DNA of 64,000 nt from Anaeromyxobacter terrae. Its GTDB lineage: Bacteria > Myxococcota > Myxococcia > Myxococcales > Anaeromyxobacteraceae. How positions within the stretch are numbered: position 1 is the stretch's first letter; every line of letters begins with the position of its first letter. This document shows, in pieces, positions 18,662 to 28,654 of the stretch. Below the pieces are notes generated by a model that saw only the letters and a list, made by a program, of their open reading frames with translations, was not told where the DNA came from and searched no databases. The position numbers and the translations under genes are program-made. The DNA lies in assembly GCF_022690685.1 (NCBI RefSeq), contig NZ_JALCYY010000022.1, forward strand, positions 1 to 64,000, read 5' to 3'.

Positions 18662-21070
18662 TCACGCGCCCCGGAACCGGCGCAGCCGCAGGCTGTTCGT
18701 GACCACGCTCACGCTGCTCATCGCCATCGCGGCGCTCGCCAGGATGGGCGAGAGCTGGAGGCCGAGCGCCGGGTACAGCGCGCCCGCCGCGATGGGGATG
18801 CCGACCACGTTGTAGACGAACGCCCAGAAGAGGTTCTGCCGCATGATCCGCATCGTGCGGCGCGAGAGCGCGACGGCGTCCGCGACGGCGCGCAGGTCGG
18901 CGCGCATGAGCGTCACGTCCGACGCCTCGACCGCGATGTCGGTGCCGCTCCCCATCGCGATGCCGACCTCGGCCCTGGCGAGCGCCGGGGCGTCGTTGAT
19001 GCCGTCGCCGACCATGGCGACGACCTTGCCCGCCGCCTGGAGCCGCTCCACCTCCTCGAGCTTCCCCTCGGGCAGCACGCCCGCGACGACGCGCGGGACC
19101 CCCGCCGCGCGGGCCACCGCCTCCGCGCTCCGGCGCGTGTCGCCGGTGAGCATCACGACGTCGAGCCCCATCCGGCGGAACCGCGCGATCGCCTCCCGCG
19201 AGGTGGGCCGGATGGGATCCGCGACCGCCAGGAGCCCGGCGAGCGCGCCGTCGACCGCGGCGTACACCGCCGTCCGCCCCTCCGCCGCGAGCGCCGCCGC
19301 GGCCTCCGCGAACGGGGCCGTGTCGACGCCCTCGCCCGCGAGGAACGCCTCGTTCCCGACCGACACCTTCCGGCCCAGCACCTCGCCGCGCGCGCCGCGG
19401 CCCGTCACCGACGCGAAGCGCGTCACCTCGAGCGCGGGGGCGCCGGCGTCCGCCGCGTGGGCGGCGATGGCCGCCGCGAGGGGGTGCTCGCTCGAGCGCT
19501 CCACCGCCCCCACGAGCGCGAGCAGCCGATCCTCCTGGACGACCGCCGGCTCCGGCAGGACCACGTCCACCACCGCCGGCTTCCCCTCCGTGATGGTCCC
19601 CGTCTTGTCGAGGACGATCGTGTCGATCGCGTGCGCCCGCTCGAGGGCCTCGCCGCCCTTGATGAGCACGCCGAGCTCCGCGCCCTTGCCGGTCGCGACC
19701 ATCACCGCCGTCGGGACGGCGAGCCCCATCGCGCAGGGGCAGGCGATGACGAGCACCGCCACCGCGGCCGCGAAGGCGCGCACCGCGGGCGCGGCGTCGG
19801 CGGCGACGAACCAGACGACGAAGGTGGCGATCGCGATCGAGAGCACCACCGGGACGAAGATCCCGCTGATGCGATCGGCGAGCTTCTGGATGGGGGCGCG
19901 CGAGCCCTGGGCCTCGCGCATGAGCTTCACGATCCGGGCGAGGACACTCTCCGCGCCGACCGCGGTCGCGCGGTAGCGGAACGCGCCCGTGCCGTTCACG
20001 GTCGCGCCGATGACGCGGTCGCCGGCGCCCTTCTCGACGGGCAGCGGCTCGCCGGTGAGCATCGACTCGTCCACCGCGCTCGCGCCGGAGAGGACCTCCC
20101 CGTCCACGGGGATCCGCTCGCCCGGACGAACCACGACGGTGTCGCCGTGCTCGACCTGCTCGACCGGCACGTCCACCTCGGCGCCGCCGCGCACGACCCG
20201 CGCCGTCCTCGGCTGAAGCTGCATGAGGCCGCGCAGCGCGGCGGAGGTCTCGCGCTTCGCGCGCGCCTCGAGCGTGTTCCCGACGAGGATGAGCGCGATG
20301 ATGAGGACGACCGCCTCGTAGTAGACGTCGGGCGGCACGCCGCGCGCGACGAAGAAGCCGGGCGCGAGCGTCGCGATGACGGAGAGCAGGTACGCAGCGC
20401 CCGTGCCGACCGCGACGAGCGTGTTCATGTCCGCCGAGTGGTGGCGGAACGCGGCCCAGGCGCGCGTGTAGAAGTGCCGCCCGGCCCAGGCCATCACCGC
20501 GGTGGTGAGGACGAGGAGGCCGTACGAGATCGCGCGCTGCGGGATCGCGTACAGCCAGGGCAGGGCGCGCGCGAGCGGCGGATCGAGGACGCGCATGCTC
20601 CAGCGCATGAACGGATCCGCCGCGGCGCCGAGGCCGAGGTGCGCGTGGGCGGCCATGAGCGGCATCGACGCGACCATCGCGATCGCGCCCGCGGCGAGCG
20701 CGACGAGCGCCTTCCCGCGGAGCTCGCGGAACTCCCGGATGCGCGCCTCGTCCTGCTCGGCGAGGGCGTCGCCGCCGGCGAGCGGGAGCGTCGCCCCGTA
20801 GCCGGTGGAGCGGACGCGCTCGAGGAGCGCGTCGGCGGAGGCCGCGCGCGGGTCGTAGGCGATCGACGCCTCGGCGGTCATGAGGTTCACGTTCGCGTCG
20901 ATCACGCCCGGCGCGCTCGAGAGCGCCTTCTGCACGCGCGCCTGGCACGCGGCGCAGGTCATGCCCGAGACCTGGAGCGTGAGGCGCGCCGGACCGAGCT
21001 GGGCCGGCGTGGCGGTGTCCGCCGTGTCCGGCGCGTCCGCGCGCCGAGCGGTCTTCGTCCTCGCCTCCAT
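18662..21070 (-). CDS. copA: Cu(I)-exporting P1B-type ATPase
   Basis: An 802-residue P-type ATPase with one N-terminal heavy-metal domain (GMTCAACQ, Cys39 and Cys42), the membrane ion motif CPC in [10 protein letters not shown], the phosphorylation site DKTGT and the hinge GDGINDAP. It pumps cytoplasmic Cu(I) outward using ATP. The ATG at 21070 is preferred because GGAGGAGG from the end of the upstream gene is properly spaced; a GTG at 21076, overlapping the upstream stop, would be too close. It is the middle gene of the copper operon. Confidence 0.95.
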   Translation of the reverse strand: MEARTKTARRADAPDTADTATPAQLGPARLTLQVSGMTCAACQARVQKALSSAPGVIDANVNLMTAEASIAYDPRAASADALLERVRSTGYGATLPLAGGDALAEQDEARIREFRELRGKALVALAAGAIAMVASMPLMAAHAHLGLGAAADPFMRWSMRVLDPPLARALPWLYAIPQRAISYGLLVLTTAVMAWAGRHFYTRAWAAFRHHSADMNTLVAVGTGAAYLLSVIATLAPGFFVARGVPPDVYYEAVVLIIALILVGNTLEARAKRETSAALRGLMQLQPRTARVVRGGAEVDVPVEQVEHGDTVVVRPGERIPVDGEVLSGASAVDESMLTGEPLPVEKGAGDRVIGATVNGTGAFRYRATAVGAESVLARIVKLMREAQGSRAPIQKLADRISGIFVPVVLSIAIATFVVWFVAADAAPAVRAFAAAVAVLVIACPCAMGLAVPTAVMVATGKGAELGVLIKGGEALERAHAIDTIVLDKTGTITEGKPAVVDVVLPEPAVVQEDRLLALVGAVERSSEHPLAAAIAAHAADAGAPALEVTRFASVTGRGARGEVLGRKVSVGNEAFLAGEGVDTAPFAEAAAALAAEGRTAVYAAVDGALAGLLAVADPIRPTSREAIARFRRMGLDVVMLTGDTRRSAEAVARAAGVPRVVAGVLPEGKLEEVERLQAAGKVVAMVGDGINDAPALARAEVGIAMGSGTDIAVEASDVTLMRADLRAVADAVALSRRTMRIMRQNLFWAFVYNVVGIPIAAGALYPALGLQLSPILASAAMAMSSVSVVTNSLRLRRFRGA

Positions 21071-21072
21071 CG

Positions 21073-21462
21073 TCACTCCTCCTCCACGACGAGGCTGCCG
21101 CGGAGCATGCCCATGCCGCAGGTGAACTCGTAGGTCCCGGCGCGCTGCGCCGGCAGGTCGACGCCGGTCCGCTGGTGGGCCGGCAGGAAGCGGCGGATGC
21201 CGAGGTCGGGGATGACCACCTCCTCGGAGCAGCTCGAGTCCTCGCGCCGGTCGAAGACCAGGCGCGCCGGCTGCCCGGCCCGCAGCCGCACCCGCGCCGG
21301 CGAGTAGCCGCCCTCCACGCGGATCACCGCCTGCTGGACGCCCGTCGCGCCGACCTTCGCCGCGACCGCCGCCTTCCGCCGCTCGGCGAGGAAGAAGTAC
21401 CAGTTCACCCAGCCGATCGCGGCCACCCCTCCCGCCACGACCGCCACCTCGCTCACGTCCAT
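21073..21462 (-). CDS. membrane-anchored cupredoxin-like protein
   Basis: A 129-residue protein with an N-terminal membrane segment (about 5-26) and a cupredoxin-like domain. Likely metal ligands are in SSCSEEV near the middle and in FTCGMGM close to the C-terminus, where the Cys and Met residues replace the plastocyanin C..H..M set. The domain probably faces the periplasm and binds or passes copper to CopA partners. It is the promoter-proximal gene; its stop overlaps the next gene's alternative start. GGAGG lies eight bases before the ATG. Confidence 0.8.
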   Translation of the reverse strand: MDVSEVAVVAGGVAAIGWVNWYFFLAERRKAAVAAKVGATGVQQAVIRVEGGYSPARVRLRAGQPARLVFDRREDSSCSEEVVIPDLGIRRFLPAHQRTGVDLPAQRAGTYEFTCGMGMLRGSLVVEEE

Positions 21463-21517
21463 CCCGTGCCTCCGCTGGCGTCCCAGATACCCCGGGGACC
21501 TATCGCCACCGAGAGGG

Positions 21518-21545
21518 ATCTAAATACCCCCCTCCCCTATGTCAA
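21518..21545 (-). promoter_or_regulatory. copper-operon promoter with CsoR-like G-tract operator
   Basis: On the minus strand TTGACA (21545-21540) and TTAGAT (21523-21518) are 16 bases apart. The spacer is a G-rich tract, TAGGGGAGGGGGGTAT, which resembles the G-tract half-sites of CsoR operators; a second GGTCCCCGGGGTAT-like tract lies at 21488-21500. Occupancy by CsoR is inferred. Confidence 0.5.
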
Positions 21546-21706
21546 GCGGGAGCGGACAGCCGAGCCGCCCTGGGGAAGGCCGGACGCGTGGGCGGCGTGC
21601 CGAGCGACGAGCGAGCGGTGCGCTGGAGCCGCCAGGCGCGCATGGGGCCGCGGCTCCGGAGCGAACCGGTCGAGCGACCGGCGCGAAACCCGAGCCCTCG
21701 GGATCG

Positions 21707-22615
21707 TCACAGCTGCACGTGGAACCCGGCGCCCACGTAGCGGGTGGACTCGAGGAAGAACTGCCCGTACGGCGAGGGCCCGTCGTAGTACTCGCCGAGG
21801 ATGCTCCAGAGCCGCGGGGGATGACCCTCGCGACGCCACCAGGCCGCCTCGACCCCGGCGCGGACGCTGACCGCCGGCTTCCACTCCTGCTGCTCCGTCG
21901 ACTTGACGTCGACGGCCGCGACGAGCCTCAGCCCCCGCATCGGCCCCACGCGCGCCTCGGCGCCGGCGTGGACCAGCCTCGGGTCGAGCGTGCTCGGCTT
22001 CCGGTTGAACAGGTACTCGCCCCCCGCGTAGAAGCGGAGCACCCCGAGCTCCTGCGACACGATCAGCTCGGCGGACTCGTACGCCAGGTTCTGCCGCTGG
22101 ATCTCGTTGTCGGCGCGCAGGAGCAGCTCGTCCCCGAGGTGGGAGCTCTGGTGGTAGATGCGCGCGCGCGCAGAGAACCCGGCATACCGGTACGTGAGCG
22201 GGAAGCCCACGAGGTAGTCGGCGTTCAGGAGGTCGTCGCTCGGGGAGTCCAGGTCGAACTGCGCGAACACGGCCGCCTCGAGCCCGAGCTGGAGCCCATC
22301 GCCGGGCTTTGGACCGCCGAGCCGGAAGAGTGCGAAGCCGTCGCCCACGCCGATCGAGCCGAGATGGAGCGTCTGCTCGCTCGTCGGGAACTTGCCCCAC
22401 AGGAACGATACGAACGAGCGGATCGCCTTGGGGTCCGCGAGGAGTGGACAGAACACGTCGCCCTGCGGCAACGGCACGAGCCCCTCGGCCTCGCCCGCGT
22501 GGACGCCCGTTCCACAGCGGAGGATGTGGCCTTCGTCGGCAGCCGCGGAGGACCCGAGGGCGGCTGCCGCGAGCGCTGCAACTGCAAGTCGTCCGGTCCG
22601 TGACGTCGTGGTCAT
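21707..22615 (-). CDS. DUF1207-like outer-membrane beta-barrel protein
   Basis: A 302-residue protein with a cleavable signal peptide (ALAAAALGSSAAADE), then alternating aromatic and polar strands typical of a porin-like barrel. It ends on the VGAGFHVQL-type terminal strand. The segment LADPKAIRSFVSFLW and later RIYHQSSHLGDELL resemble the DUF1207 family, whose function is unknown. The ATG at 22615 is chosen at the signal peptide rather than an upstream Arg-rich extension. It is a single gene, with no partner. Confidence 0.7.
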   Translation of the reverse strand: MTTTSRTGRLAVAALAAAALGSSAAADEGHILRCGTGVHAGEAEGLVPLPQGDVFCPLLADPKAIRSFVSFLWGKFPTSEQTLHLGSIGVGDGFALFRLGGPKPGDGLQLGLEAAVFAQFDLDSPSDDLLNADYLVGFPLTYRYAGFSARARIYHQSSHLGDELLLRADNEIQRQNLAYESAELIVSQELGVLRFYAGGEYLFNRKPSTLDPRLVHAGAEARVGPMRGLRLVAAVDVKSTEQQEWKPAVSVRAGVEAAWWRREGHPPRLWSILGEYYDGPSPYGQFFLESTRYVGAGFHVQL

Positions 22616-22927
22616 TCGGCGGCTCCGTCGTGAGCGCCGTCGGCCATGGACGGCGCGTCCTTCCACGGTACCGCGCAGCGCTAGCCTGTGTGCCCCCTGG
22701 GCGGGCTCCTGCTCCGTCTGGACCCGCGGCCGCGCGCCACGGAGTCCTCATCCCACAGCCCCGCGCGTCCCGCCCGCGTCGCCTCACCCTGCGCGCCGAC
22801 TTCGGCCGCTCGAAGGAGATCACGCGCGCGAGTGGTCCCGCCGCGATCCCGTCGTGGACGTGGCGCGAAACGCGGCGTCGCTCTTCGACGAATGGCTGTA
22901 GCCGGGAGCGCGATCTAGATAGAGCCG
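22616..22927. other. intergenic region, no supported gene
   Basis: A 312-base gap between the divergent DUF1207-like gene and the cupin gene. It has open frames on both strands but no ribosome sites or recognisable protein. AGATAGAG just before 22928 is a plausible leader for the cupin gene. Confidence 0.4.
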
Positions 22928-23287
22928 ATGGACAAGGTGAACCTCGGGGAGAAGCTCGCGCTCGTCACCGAACACTGGCATCCGCGCATCGTGGCGGAGC
23001 TCAACGGTCAGCACGTGAAGGTGGTGAAGCTCGCCGGGCCGTTCGTGTGGCACCAGCACGAGCGCGAGGACGAGCTGTTCCTCGTCCTCCGCGGCACGCT
23101 GCGGATGGAGTTCCGGGATCGCTCCCTCGAGCTGGACGAGGGAGAGCTCATCGTCGTTCCGCGCGGCGTCGAGCACAGGCCGGTCGCCGAGCGCGAGGTG
23201 GAGGTCCTCCTGTTCGAGCCCGCCGGGACCCTGAACACGGGGAACGTCCGGAACGAGCGGACCGTCGAGGCGCCCGAGCGCATCTGA
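22928..23287 (+). CDS. small cupin-domain protein
   Basis: The 119-residue single-domain cupin has the metal-binding motif 1 (WHQHEREDELFLVLRG, near 40-55) and motif 2 (VPRGVEHRP, near 78-86), giving a predicted 3-His/1-Glu site. Such proteins act as sugar isomerases, dioxygenases or sensors; the substrate cannot be assigned. The ATG follows AGATAGAG. It is a single gene, terminated by the hairpin at 23330, which it shares with sucD. Confidence 0.85.
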   Translation: MDKVNLGEKLALVTEHWHPRIVAELNGQHVKVVKLAGPFVWHQHEREDELFLVLRGTLRMEFRDRSLELDEGELIVVPRGVEHRPVAEREVEVLLFEPAGTLNTGNVRNERTVEAPERI

Positions 23288-23329
23288 CGAGCCGCCCTCG
23301 TCACGGGCAGCGCCTCCACGAAAGTCCGG

Positions 23330-23369
23330 GGGCGACACCCGGCTCTGGCCCACGGGCCGGGTGTCGCCC
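23330..23369. terminator. bidirectional hairpin between cupin and sucD
   Basis: A perfect 14-bp inverted repeat GGGCGACACCCGGC / GCCGGGTGTCGCCC with a 12-base loop lies between converging genes. No strong T-tract follows, so its efficiency is uncertain. Confidence 0.6.
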
Positions 23370-23392
23370 TCCGGTATCCCCGGTTCTCCGCG

Positions 23393-24382
23393 CTAGAGGT
23401 TGGGGGGATTTTGCTCGGCGCGAGCCGCGCGCCGGCCTGCCACCGACGACCGCGCTCGGCGCGAGGTCTGGGGCGCGGCGACGCGCTTCGTGCTGCGGGT
23501 CTTGCGGCGGGCGAGGACGTGGCGCACCGCCTCGCCGATGCCGGCGGGGCTCTCGGACACCACCACGCCGGCCTCGCGGAGCGCGGCGATCTTGGCCTCC
23601 GCGGTCCCGCTCGAGCCCGAGATCACCGCCCCGGCGTGGCCCATCCGCCGCCCGGGAGGTGCGCTCCGTCCGGCGATGAAGCCCACGACGGGCTTCGTCA
23701 CGTTCTTGCTGATGTACCGCGCGGCCCACTCCTCGCCCGAGCCGCCGATCTCGCCGATGAGGACGATGGCCTCGGTCTCGGGGTCGGCCTCGAAGCGCGA
23801 GAGGCAGTCCACGAAGTCGGTGCCGTTGACCGGGTCGCCGCCGATCCCCACGGCGGTCGACTGGCCGAGCCCGAGGTCCGTGAGCTGCTTCACGGCCTCG
23901 TACGTGAGCGTGCCGGAGCGCGAGACGATCCCGATGGGACCGGGCCGGTGGATGTGGCCCGGCATGATCCCGATCTTGCACTGGCCCGGCGTGATCACGC
24001 CCGGGCAGTTCGGGCCGAGGAGCCGGACCCCGGGCCGGTCCTGCAGGAAACGCTTCACCGTCACCATGTCGAGGACCGGGATCCCCTCGGTGATCGCGGC
24101 GATGAGCGGGACGCCTGCGCCGGCCGCTTCCATGATGGCGTCGGCCGCGAACGGAGGCGGGACGAAGACGACGCTCGCGTTGGCGCCGGTCTCGCGCACC
24201 GCGTCCGCGACCGTGTCGAAGATCGGGACGCGCTGCTCGAACCGCGTGCCGCCGCGCCCGGGCGTGACGCCGCCGACGACGCGCGTTCCGTACCCGAGCA
24301 TCTGCTCGGCGTGGAAGCTGCCCGCGGCGCCCGTGATCCCCTGCACCAGGACCTTCGTGTTCCTGTCGACGAAGATGCTCAC
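23393..24382 (-). CDS. sucD: succinyl-CoA synthetase (ADP-forming) alpha subunit
   Basis: A 329-residue protein with the CoA-binding Rossmann start ([14 protein letters not shown]), the GGVTPGRGG segment and the phospho-histidine loop GHAGAVISG. SucD with SucC interconverts succinyl-CoA and succinate with nucleotide phosphorylation. The GTG at 24382 follows GGGAGGAG. A basic C-terminal tail of about 30 residues exceeds the usual ~290 and is not part of the known fold. It lies 34 bases after sucC in the same operon, which appears sigma-54-controlled. Confidence 0.93.
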   Translation of the reverse strand: MSIFVDRNTKVLVQGITGAAGSFHAEQMLGYGTRVVGGVTPGRGGTRFEQRVPIFDTVADAVRETGANASVVFVPPPFAADAIMEAAGAGVPLIAAITEGIPVLDMVTVKRFLQDRPGVRLLGPNCPGVITPGQCKIGIMPGHIHRPGPIGIVSRSGTLTYEAVKQLTDLGLGQSTAVGIGGDPVNGTDFVDCLSRFEADPETEAIVLIGEIGGSGEEWAARYISKNVTKPVVGFIAGRSAPPGRRMGHAGAVISGSSGTAEAKIAALREAGVVVSESPAGIGEAVRHVLARRKTRSTKRVAAPQTSRRARSSVAGRRAARAEQNPPNL

Positions 24383-24416
24383 GACTCCTCCCGATCGATG
24401 AGTGCTGGCTGCCGCG

Positions 24417-25595
24417 TCACGCCGCCCGCGCCGGCTCCCGCGCCGCGGCGACCGCCTTGCGGGCGGCGTCGGCGAGATCGTCGGCCGGGATGATCTCGAG
24501 GTCGCTCTGCGCGAGGAGGCTCTTCCCGAGCTCGACGTTCGTGCCCTCGAGCCGCACGACCAGCGGGATCGAGAGGCCCACCTGCTGCGCCGCCGCGACG
24601 ATGCCCTTCGCGATGACGTCGCACTTCATGATCCCGCCGAAGATGTTGACGAGCACCGCCCGGACGCCGGGATCCGCGAGGAGGATCTTGAACGCCGCCG
24701 CCACCTTCGCCTCGGTCGCGCCACCGCCCACGTCGAGGAAGTTCGCCGGGCGGCCGCCGGCGAGCTGGATCATGTCCATCGTGCCCATGGCCAGCCCGGC
24801 GCCGTTCACCATGCAGGCGATGTCGCCGTCGAGCGCGACGTACGACAGATCGTGCTCCTTCGCCTCGAGCTCGCGCGCCTGCTCCTCGTCGGGGTCGCGG
24901 AGCGCCGCGAGGTCCGGGTGACGGTGGAGCGCGTTGTCGTCGAGCTCGAGCTTGGCGTCGAGCGCGACGAGCTCGCCGTCGGCGGTGACGACGAGGGGGT
25001 TCACCTCCACGAGCGACGCGTCCGTCGCGGCGTACGCGCGGTACAGGGCGGCGGCGAGCTTCACGAACCGGCCCACGAGCTCGCCGTGGAGCCCGAGCCC
25101 GAAGGCGAGGGCGCGCGCCTGATTCGCCTGGAGCCCGGTGAGCGGATCGATCACCGCCCTGAGGATCTTCGCGGGGTGAAGCCGGGCGACCTCCTCGATC
25201 TCGACGCCCCCCTCGGTGGACGCCATGACGGTGACCCGCCCGTTCTCGCGATCGACCGTCATGCCGACGTAGAGCTCGCGCTCGATCCGGCAGCCCTCCT
25301 CGACGTAGAGCTTCCGGACCTGCTGGCCCGCGGGCCCGGTCTGGGCGGTGACGAGCACCCTCCCGAGCATGGCCTCCGCGTGATCGCGGGCCTCGTCGGG
25401 TGAGCGCGCGAGCTTCACCCCGCCGGCCTTCCCGCGCCCGCCCGCGTGGATCTGCGCCTTGATCGCGCAGATCGGCGTCGCGAGCTCGCTCGCGGCCTCC
25501 TCGGCTTCCGCGGGCGACGTCGCGAGCTTTCCCCGCAGCACCGTCACCCCGAAGCCTCGCAAGAGCTCCTTCGCCTGGTACTCGTGAATCCTCAT
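24417..25595 (-). CDS. sucC: succinyl-CoA synthetase beta subunit
   Basis: A 392-residue ATP-grasp protein starting [17 protein letters not shown], with [16 protein letters not shown] (nucleotide binding), VNPLVV and the C-terminal [11 protein letters not shown]. The beta subunit binds nucleotide and succinate. The ATG at 25595 follows GAGGAGGAG by eight bases. It is the first gene of sucCD and is divergent from a PrpR-type activator, with a good -24/-12 element upstream. TCA-cycle sucCD is normally housekeeping; here the context suggests inducible expression. Confidence 0.95.
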   Translation of the reverse strand: MRIHEYQAKELLRGFGVTVLRGKLATSPAEAEEAASELATPICAIKAQIHAGGRGKAGGVKLARSPDEARDHAEAMLGRVLVTAQTGPAGQQVRKLYVEEGCRIERELYVGMTVDRENGRVTVMASTEGGVEIEEVARLHPAKILRAVIDPLTGLQANQARALAFGLGLHGELVGRFVKLAAALYRAYAATDASLVEVNPLVVTADGELVALDAKLELDDNALHRHPDLAALRDPDEEQARELEAKEHDLSYVALDGDIACMVNGAGLAMGTMDMIQLAGGRPANFLDVGGGATEAKVAAAFKILLADPGVRAVLVNIFGGIMKCDVIAKGIVAAAQQVGLSIPLVVRLEGTNVELGKSLLAQSDLEIIPADDLADAARKAVAAAREPARAA

Positions 25596-25638
25596 CGGTC
25601 GGGCTCCTCCTCGATGTCCGCCGCTCATGGACGGGAAG

Positions 25639-25654
25639 AGCAATGGCTGCGCCA
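25639..25654 (-). promoter_or_regulatory. sigma-54 (-24/-12) promoter of sucCD
   Basis: The minus strand reads TGGCGCAGCCATTGCT. GG and GC are separated by exactly ten bases, as in the consensus TGGCAC-N5-TTGCW. The predicted start near 25628 leaves a leader of about 33 bases before the sucC ATG. Confidence 0.7.
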
Positions 25655-25762
25655 GCGGCGCGCACCCTGCGTCCCACGGCTCCAACCCACCGGAAATCCT
25701 TCGGTCGCCTCCTCCGGCCGGGTTGCCGCTGGTGCGCCGGGCCTGCGTCGCGTACCGTTTCT

Positions 25763-25778
25763 GGGACAACCGTGTCCC
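25763..25778. promoter_or_regulatory. candidate activator-binding palindrome
   Basis: GGGACA-ACCG-TGTCCC lies about 110-140 bases upstream of the sigma-54 promoter. A second GGGACAC half-site is at 25820-25826. Position and symmetry fit an enhancer for the adjacent activator; binding is inferred. Confidence 0.45.
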
Positions 25779-25839
25779 GGATCCGGCTCTGCGCCTCTCG
25801 GCGAGAGCGGGCGCGCCCCGGGGACACCGGAGGCTCGAC

Positions 25840-27777
25840 GTGCCCTTCCGCAGCGAGGAGAAGCCGGTCATCTGGGCGTTCAGCGCGAGCCGCCTGCGCC
25901 AGGTGCTCGAGAGCGCCGCCCCGATCTACGCCGAGCGCGCCGAGGTGCGCGTCTTCGACCTGAGCTTCGAGGGCGCGCTCGAGACGGCGCGCAGCCTCAC
26001 CGAGGCGGACGAGCGGGTCGACGCGTTCGTCGCCGCCGGCTCGAACGGCGCGTACCTCCGGGACCACGCCCCCGTCCCGGTGGCGCTCGTGGAGGTGTCG
26101 ACCACCGACGCGCTCCAGGCGCTCGCGCACGCGCGCACGCTGGGCCGCCGCGTCGGCATCGTGAACCACCGCCGCGTGCTCCCCGGCCTCGAGCGCTGGA
26201 AGGACCTCCTCCGCGGGGTGCAGATCGAGCAGCGCTCGTACGTCACGCCCGAGGAGGCCAGGGCGGCCGTCGCCGAGCTCGCGGCGCACGGGTTCGAGGT
26301 GGTGGTCGGCCCCGGCCCCGCGTGCGACGAGGCCGAGCGCGCCGGCCTCAAGTCGGTCCTCCTCTACTCGCTCGAGTGCGTCTGCGGGACGATCGAGCGG
26401 GCGATGGAGATGGCGCAGGTCGCGCGGGCGGAGCGGCGGCGGCGCGAGCAGCTCGCGGCCGTCATCGACCACATCGACGAGGCCGTCGTCTCGGTCGACG
26501 CGAGCGAGCGGATCGCGCTCGTGAACCCCGGGTTCGAGCGGCTCCTCGGCGTGAGCGGCGCGGAGCTCCTGGGCAAGCGTCTCTCGAGCGTCGCGCCCGA
26601 GCTCTCCCTGTCCCGGGTCCTCGAGACGGGCTCACCCGAGCTCCGCACCTTCCAGAAGCTCGGCGCGCGCAGCCTCGTCGTGAGCCGCATCCCGGTGCGC
26701 GAGCGCGGCGTCCTCTCCGGCGCGGTGCTCACCTGCCAGGACTCGCGGACGCTCCTGCGCGTGGACCGCGATCTCCGCTCCGAGCTCCGCCCCCGGCGCT
26801 TCATCGCCCGCTACGAGCTCGCCGGGATCGTCGGGACCTCCGCCCCCATCCGGACGGTGAGGGCGCTCGCCGAGCAGTACGCCGGCACGGAGGGGACGGT
26901 GCTCATCACCGGCGAGAGCGGCACAGGGAAGGAGATGGTGGCGCAGGGGATCCACAACGCGGGGCGGCGCCGCGACCGCCCGTTCGTCGCGATCAACTGC
27001 GCCGCGTTCCCCGAGGCGCTGCTCGAGTCGGAGCTGTTCGGCTACGAGGAGGGCGCCTTCACCGGCTCGCGGCGCGGAGGGAGGGCCGGGCTGTTCGAGG
27101 CCGCCCACACCGGGACGATCTTCCTCGACGAGGTCGGGGACGTCCCCATCACCCTGCAGACCCGGCTCTTGCGCGTCCTGCAGGAGCGCCAGGTGCTGAG
27201 GCTCGGCAGCAACGACCCGACGCCCATCGACGTCCGCGTCATCGCGGCCACGAACCGGGACCTCAAGCGCGAGATCGCCCGGGGCGCGTTCCGCGACGAC
27301 CTGTACTACCGGCTCAACATCCTCCCCATCCCCGTGCCGCCGCTCCGAGCGAGGAGCGACGACGTGGCGCCGATCGCCGAGGCGCTCCTGCGCGACGCGC
27401 TCTCCCGGCACGGCGTGCCGGACGTGCTCCCGCGCGCGCTCGGACTGCTCCTGCCCTGGCTGGAGCGCTACGCCTGGCCGGGGAACGTCCGCGAGCTGGA
27501 GAACGTGCTCGAGCGCATCGCCGTGCTCTACTCCCACCGCGCCGCGGCGCCGGACCGGGTCGGGCCGGACGAGCTCCGCGCCGTGCTCCCCGAGCTGTTC
27601 CAGGGCGGGGAGGAGCCGCAGGGCGGCGACCTTCGGAGCGCGCGCGAGGCTCAGGAGACGGCGGTGATCCGGCGCGTGATCGGCGAGTGCGGCGGCAACA
27701 TGAACGAGGCCGCGAAGCGCCTGGGGGTGGGACGCTCCACGCTCTACCGCAAGCTCCGGGCGCCGGAGCGGACCTGA
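25840..27777 (+). CDS. PrpR-type sigma-54-dependent transcriptional activator
   Basis: The 645-residue protein has a PrpR N-terminal sensor domain (about 1-170, containing [19 protein letters not shown]), a PAS domain (about 205-300, [17 protein letters not shown]) and a sigma-54 AAA+ domain. That domain carries Walker A GESGTGKE near 357 and the GAFTGS loop near 405. A Fis-type helix-turn-helix ([18 protein letters not shown]) ends the protein. The GTG at 25840 is chosen because GGAGG lies seven bases upstream and the PrpR fold begins there; the frame is open 71 codons further but that part is not protein-like. PrpR relatives sense 2-methylcitrate or aromatic ligands. Here it most likely activates the divergent sucCD. 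Confidence 0.9.
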   Translation: MPFRSEEKPVIWAFSASRLRQVLESAAPIYAERAEVRVFDLSFEGALETARSLTEADERVDAFVAAGSNGAYLRDHAPVPVALVEVSTTDALQALAHARTLGRRVGIVNHRRVLPGLERWKDLLRGVQIEQRSYVTPEEARAAVAELAAHGFEVVVGPGPACDEAERAGLKSVLLYSLECVCGTIERAMEMAQVARAERRRREQLAAVIDHIDEAVVSVDASERIALVNPGFERLLGVSGAELLGKRLSSVAPELSLSRVLETGSPELRTFQKLGARSLVVSRIPVRERGVLSGAVLTCQDSRTLLRVDRDLRSELRPRRFIARYELAGIVGTSAPIRTVRALAEQYAGTEGTVLITGESGTGKEMVAQGIHNAGRRRDRPFVAINCAAFPEALLESELFGYEEGAFTGSRRGGRAGLFEAAHTGTIFLDEVGDVPITLQTRLLRVLQERQVLRLGSNDPTPIDVRVIAATNRDLKREIARGAFRDDLYYRLNILPIPVPPLRARSDDVAPIAEALLRDALSRHGVPDVLPRALGLLLPWLERYAWPGNVRELENVLERIAVLYSHRAAAPDRVGPDELRAVLPELFQGGEEPQGGDLRSAREAQETAVIRRVIGECGGNMNEAAKRLGVGRSTLYRKLRAPERT

Positions 27778-27823
27778 CGAGCCGTCCTCGCCGAGGGGCG
27801 AGGGAGCGATGGGGCCGCGACGC

Positions 27824-27970
27824 TCACGGCGTGGAGACGTGGTGGGCGAACCGCTCCGTCTCCTCGCCCTCGGGCGGCGTGCCCGCGTGCGAGGCGTAGT
27901 AGATCCCCAGCGCGACCACGATGACGAACAGGACCCACATCGGGCCGCGGGCCTTGCGGTCCACGCTCAT
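27824..27970 (-). CDS. small single-pass membrane protein
   Basis: A 48-residue protein with basic start MSVDRKARGPM, one hydrophobic segment (about 12-26) and an acidic tail. The ATG at 27970 follows GGGAG by seven bases. It overlaps by ATGA a 20-codon micro-frame (28029 to 27967, starting MSDDADAG) that may be a coupling leader. It resembles the small membrane subunits often attached to respiratory complexes, but none is nearby. Function unknown. Confidence 0.55.
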   Translation of the reverse strand: MSVDRKARGPMWVLFVIVVALGIYYASHAGTPPEGEETERFAHHVSTP

Positions 27971-28029
27971 GCCGCGCTCCCGTCGCCCGGACGAAGCACG
28001 CTGACGCCGGCGTCCGCGTCGTCGCTCAT

Positions 28030-28654
28030 GAGGTGAGGCTACCTCCTCGAAGGACCGCCACCAACGCGGCGTCGTGGCGCAGGTCGAGCGGCGCGCCGGG
28101 GCCGCTGGCCATCGAGACGCGCCGGTCGAGCGTGGAGGAGGCCTGTTCGAGGTCGGCTTTCCGCTCCTGGCCAGTCTCTCGAGCGACGACGGCATCAACG
28201 TGAAGACGAGCGACCCGGCGACCCGCAACGTCGGCTTCGCCCTTCACGCCGATCCCCGCCTGACCGGGTGCGGCGCCGGGACGCCCGGACGAATCGCGCG
28301 GCTCCCCTGCCCCTTGCGCTTCATCGAGGCGCCGGAGCGCCCCGGCTGCCGCAGGAAATCGTTGGTACCCAAAATCTCCACGGGCGTGACGGCGCCCGCG
28401 GTGAGAGCGCGTCCCCGTGCGCGTGCTCGCTCGCGCGCCGCGGCACGGCCCTGCGCGATTTCTCAATCCTGCCAGCCGAAGACGGCGATCGGCCTCCGTG
28501 TGCGTATTCGCCTACCAGTAGGCACAGGTAGGCGCACCTGGGCGCGTGCGCCCCTGCGCCTTCCTTTGCTCACCGTTGACCACCTGACCGTCGGGAAATG
28601 TCGTCGGAACTCCTCCCGTTCTGACGCGGAACCCCGAAACGGAAGGAGTCAGCT
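28030..28654. other. intergenic region with no convincing gene
   Basis: About 625 bases with GC-rich frames on both strands but no ribosome site, signal peptide or recognisable motif. A short TAGGCxCAxxTAGGCGCACCT repetition occurs near 28515-28540. A ribosome-site sequence at 28641 leads into the next gene. Confidence 0.4.

Noticed and set aside
28505-28545. Possible CRISPR-like repeat (TAGGC units)
   Set aside because: Only two or three short imperfect units without spacers; no cas genes in the window.
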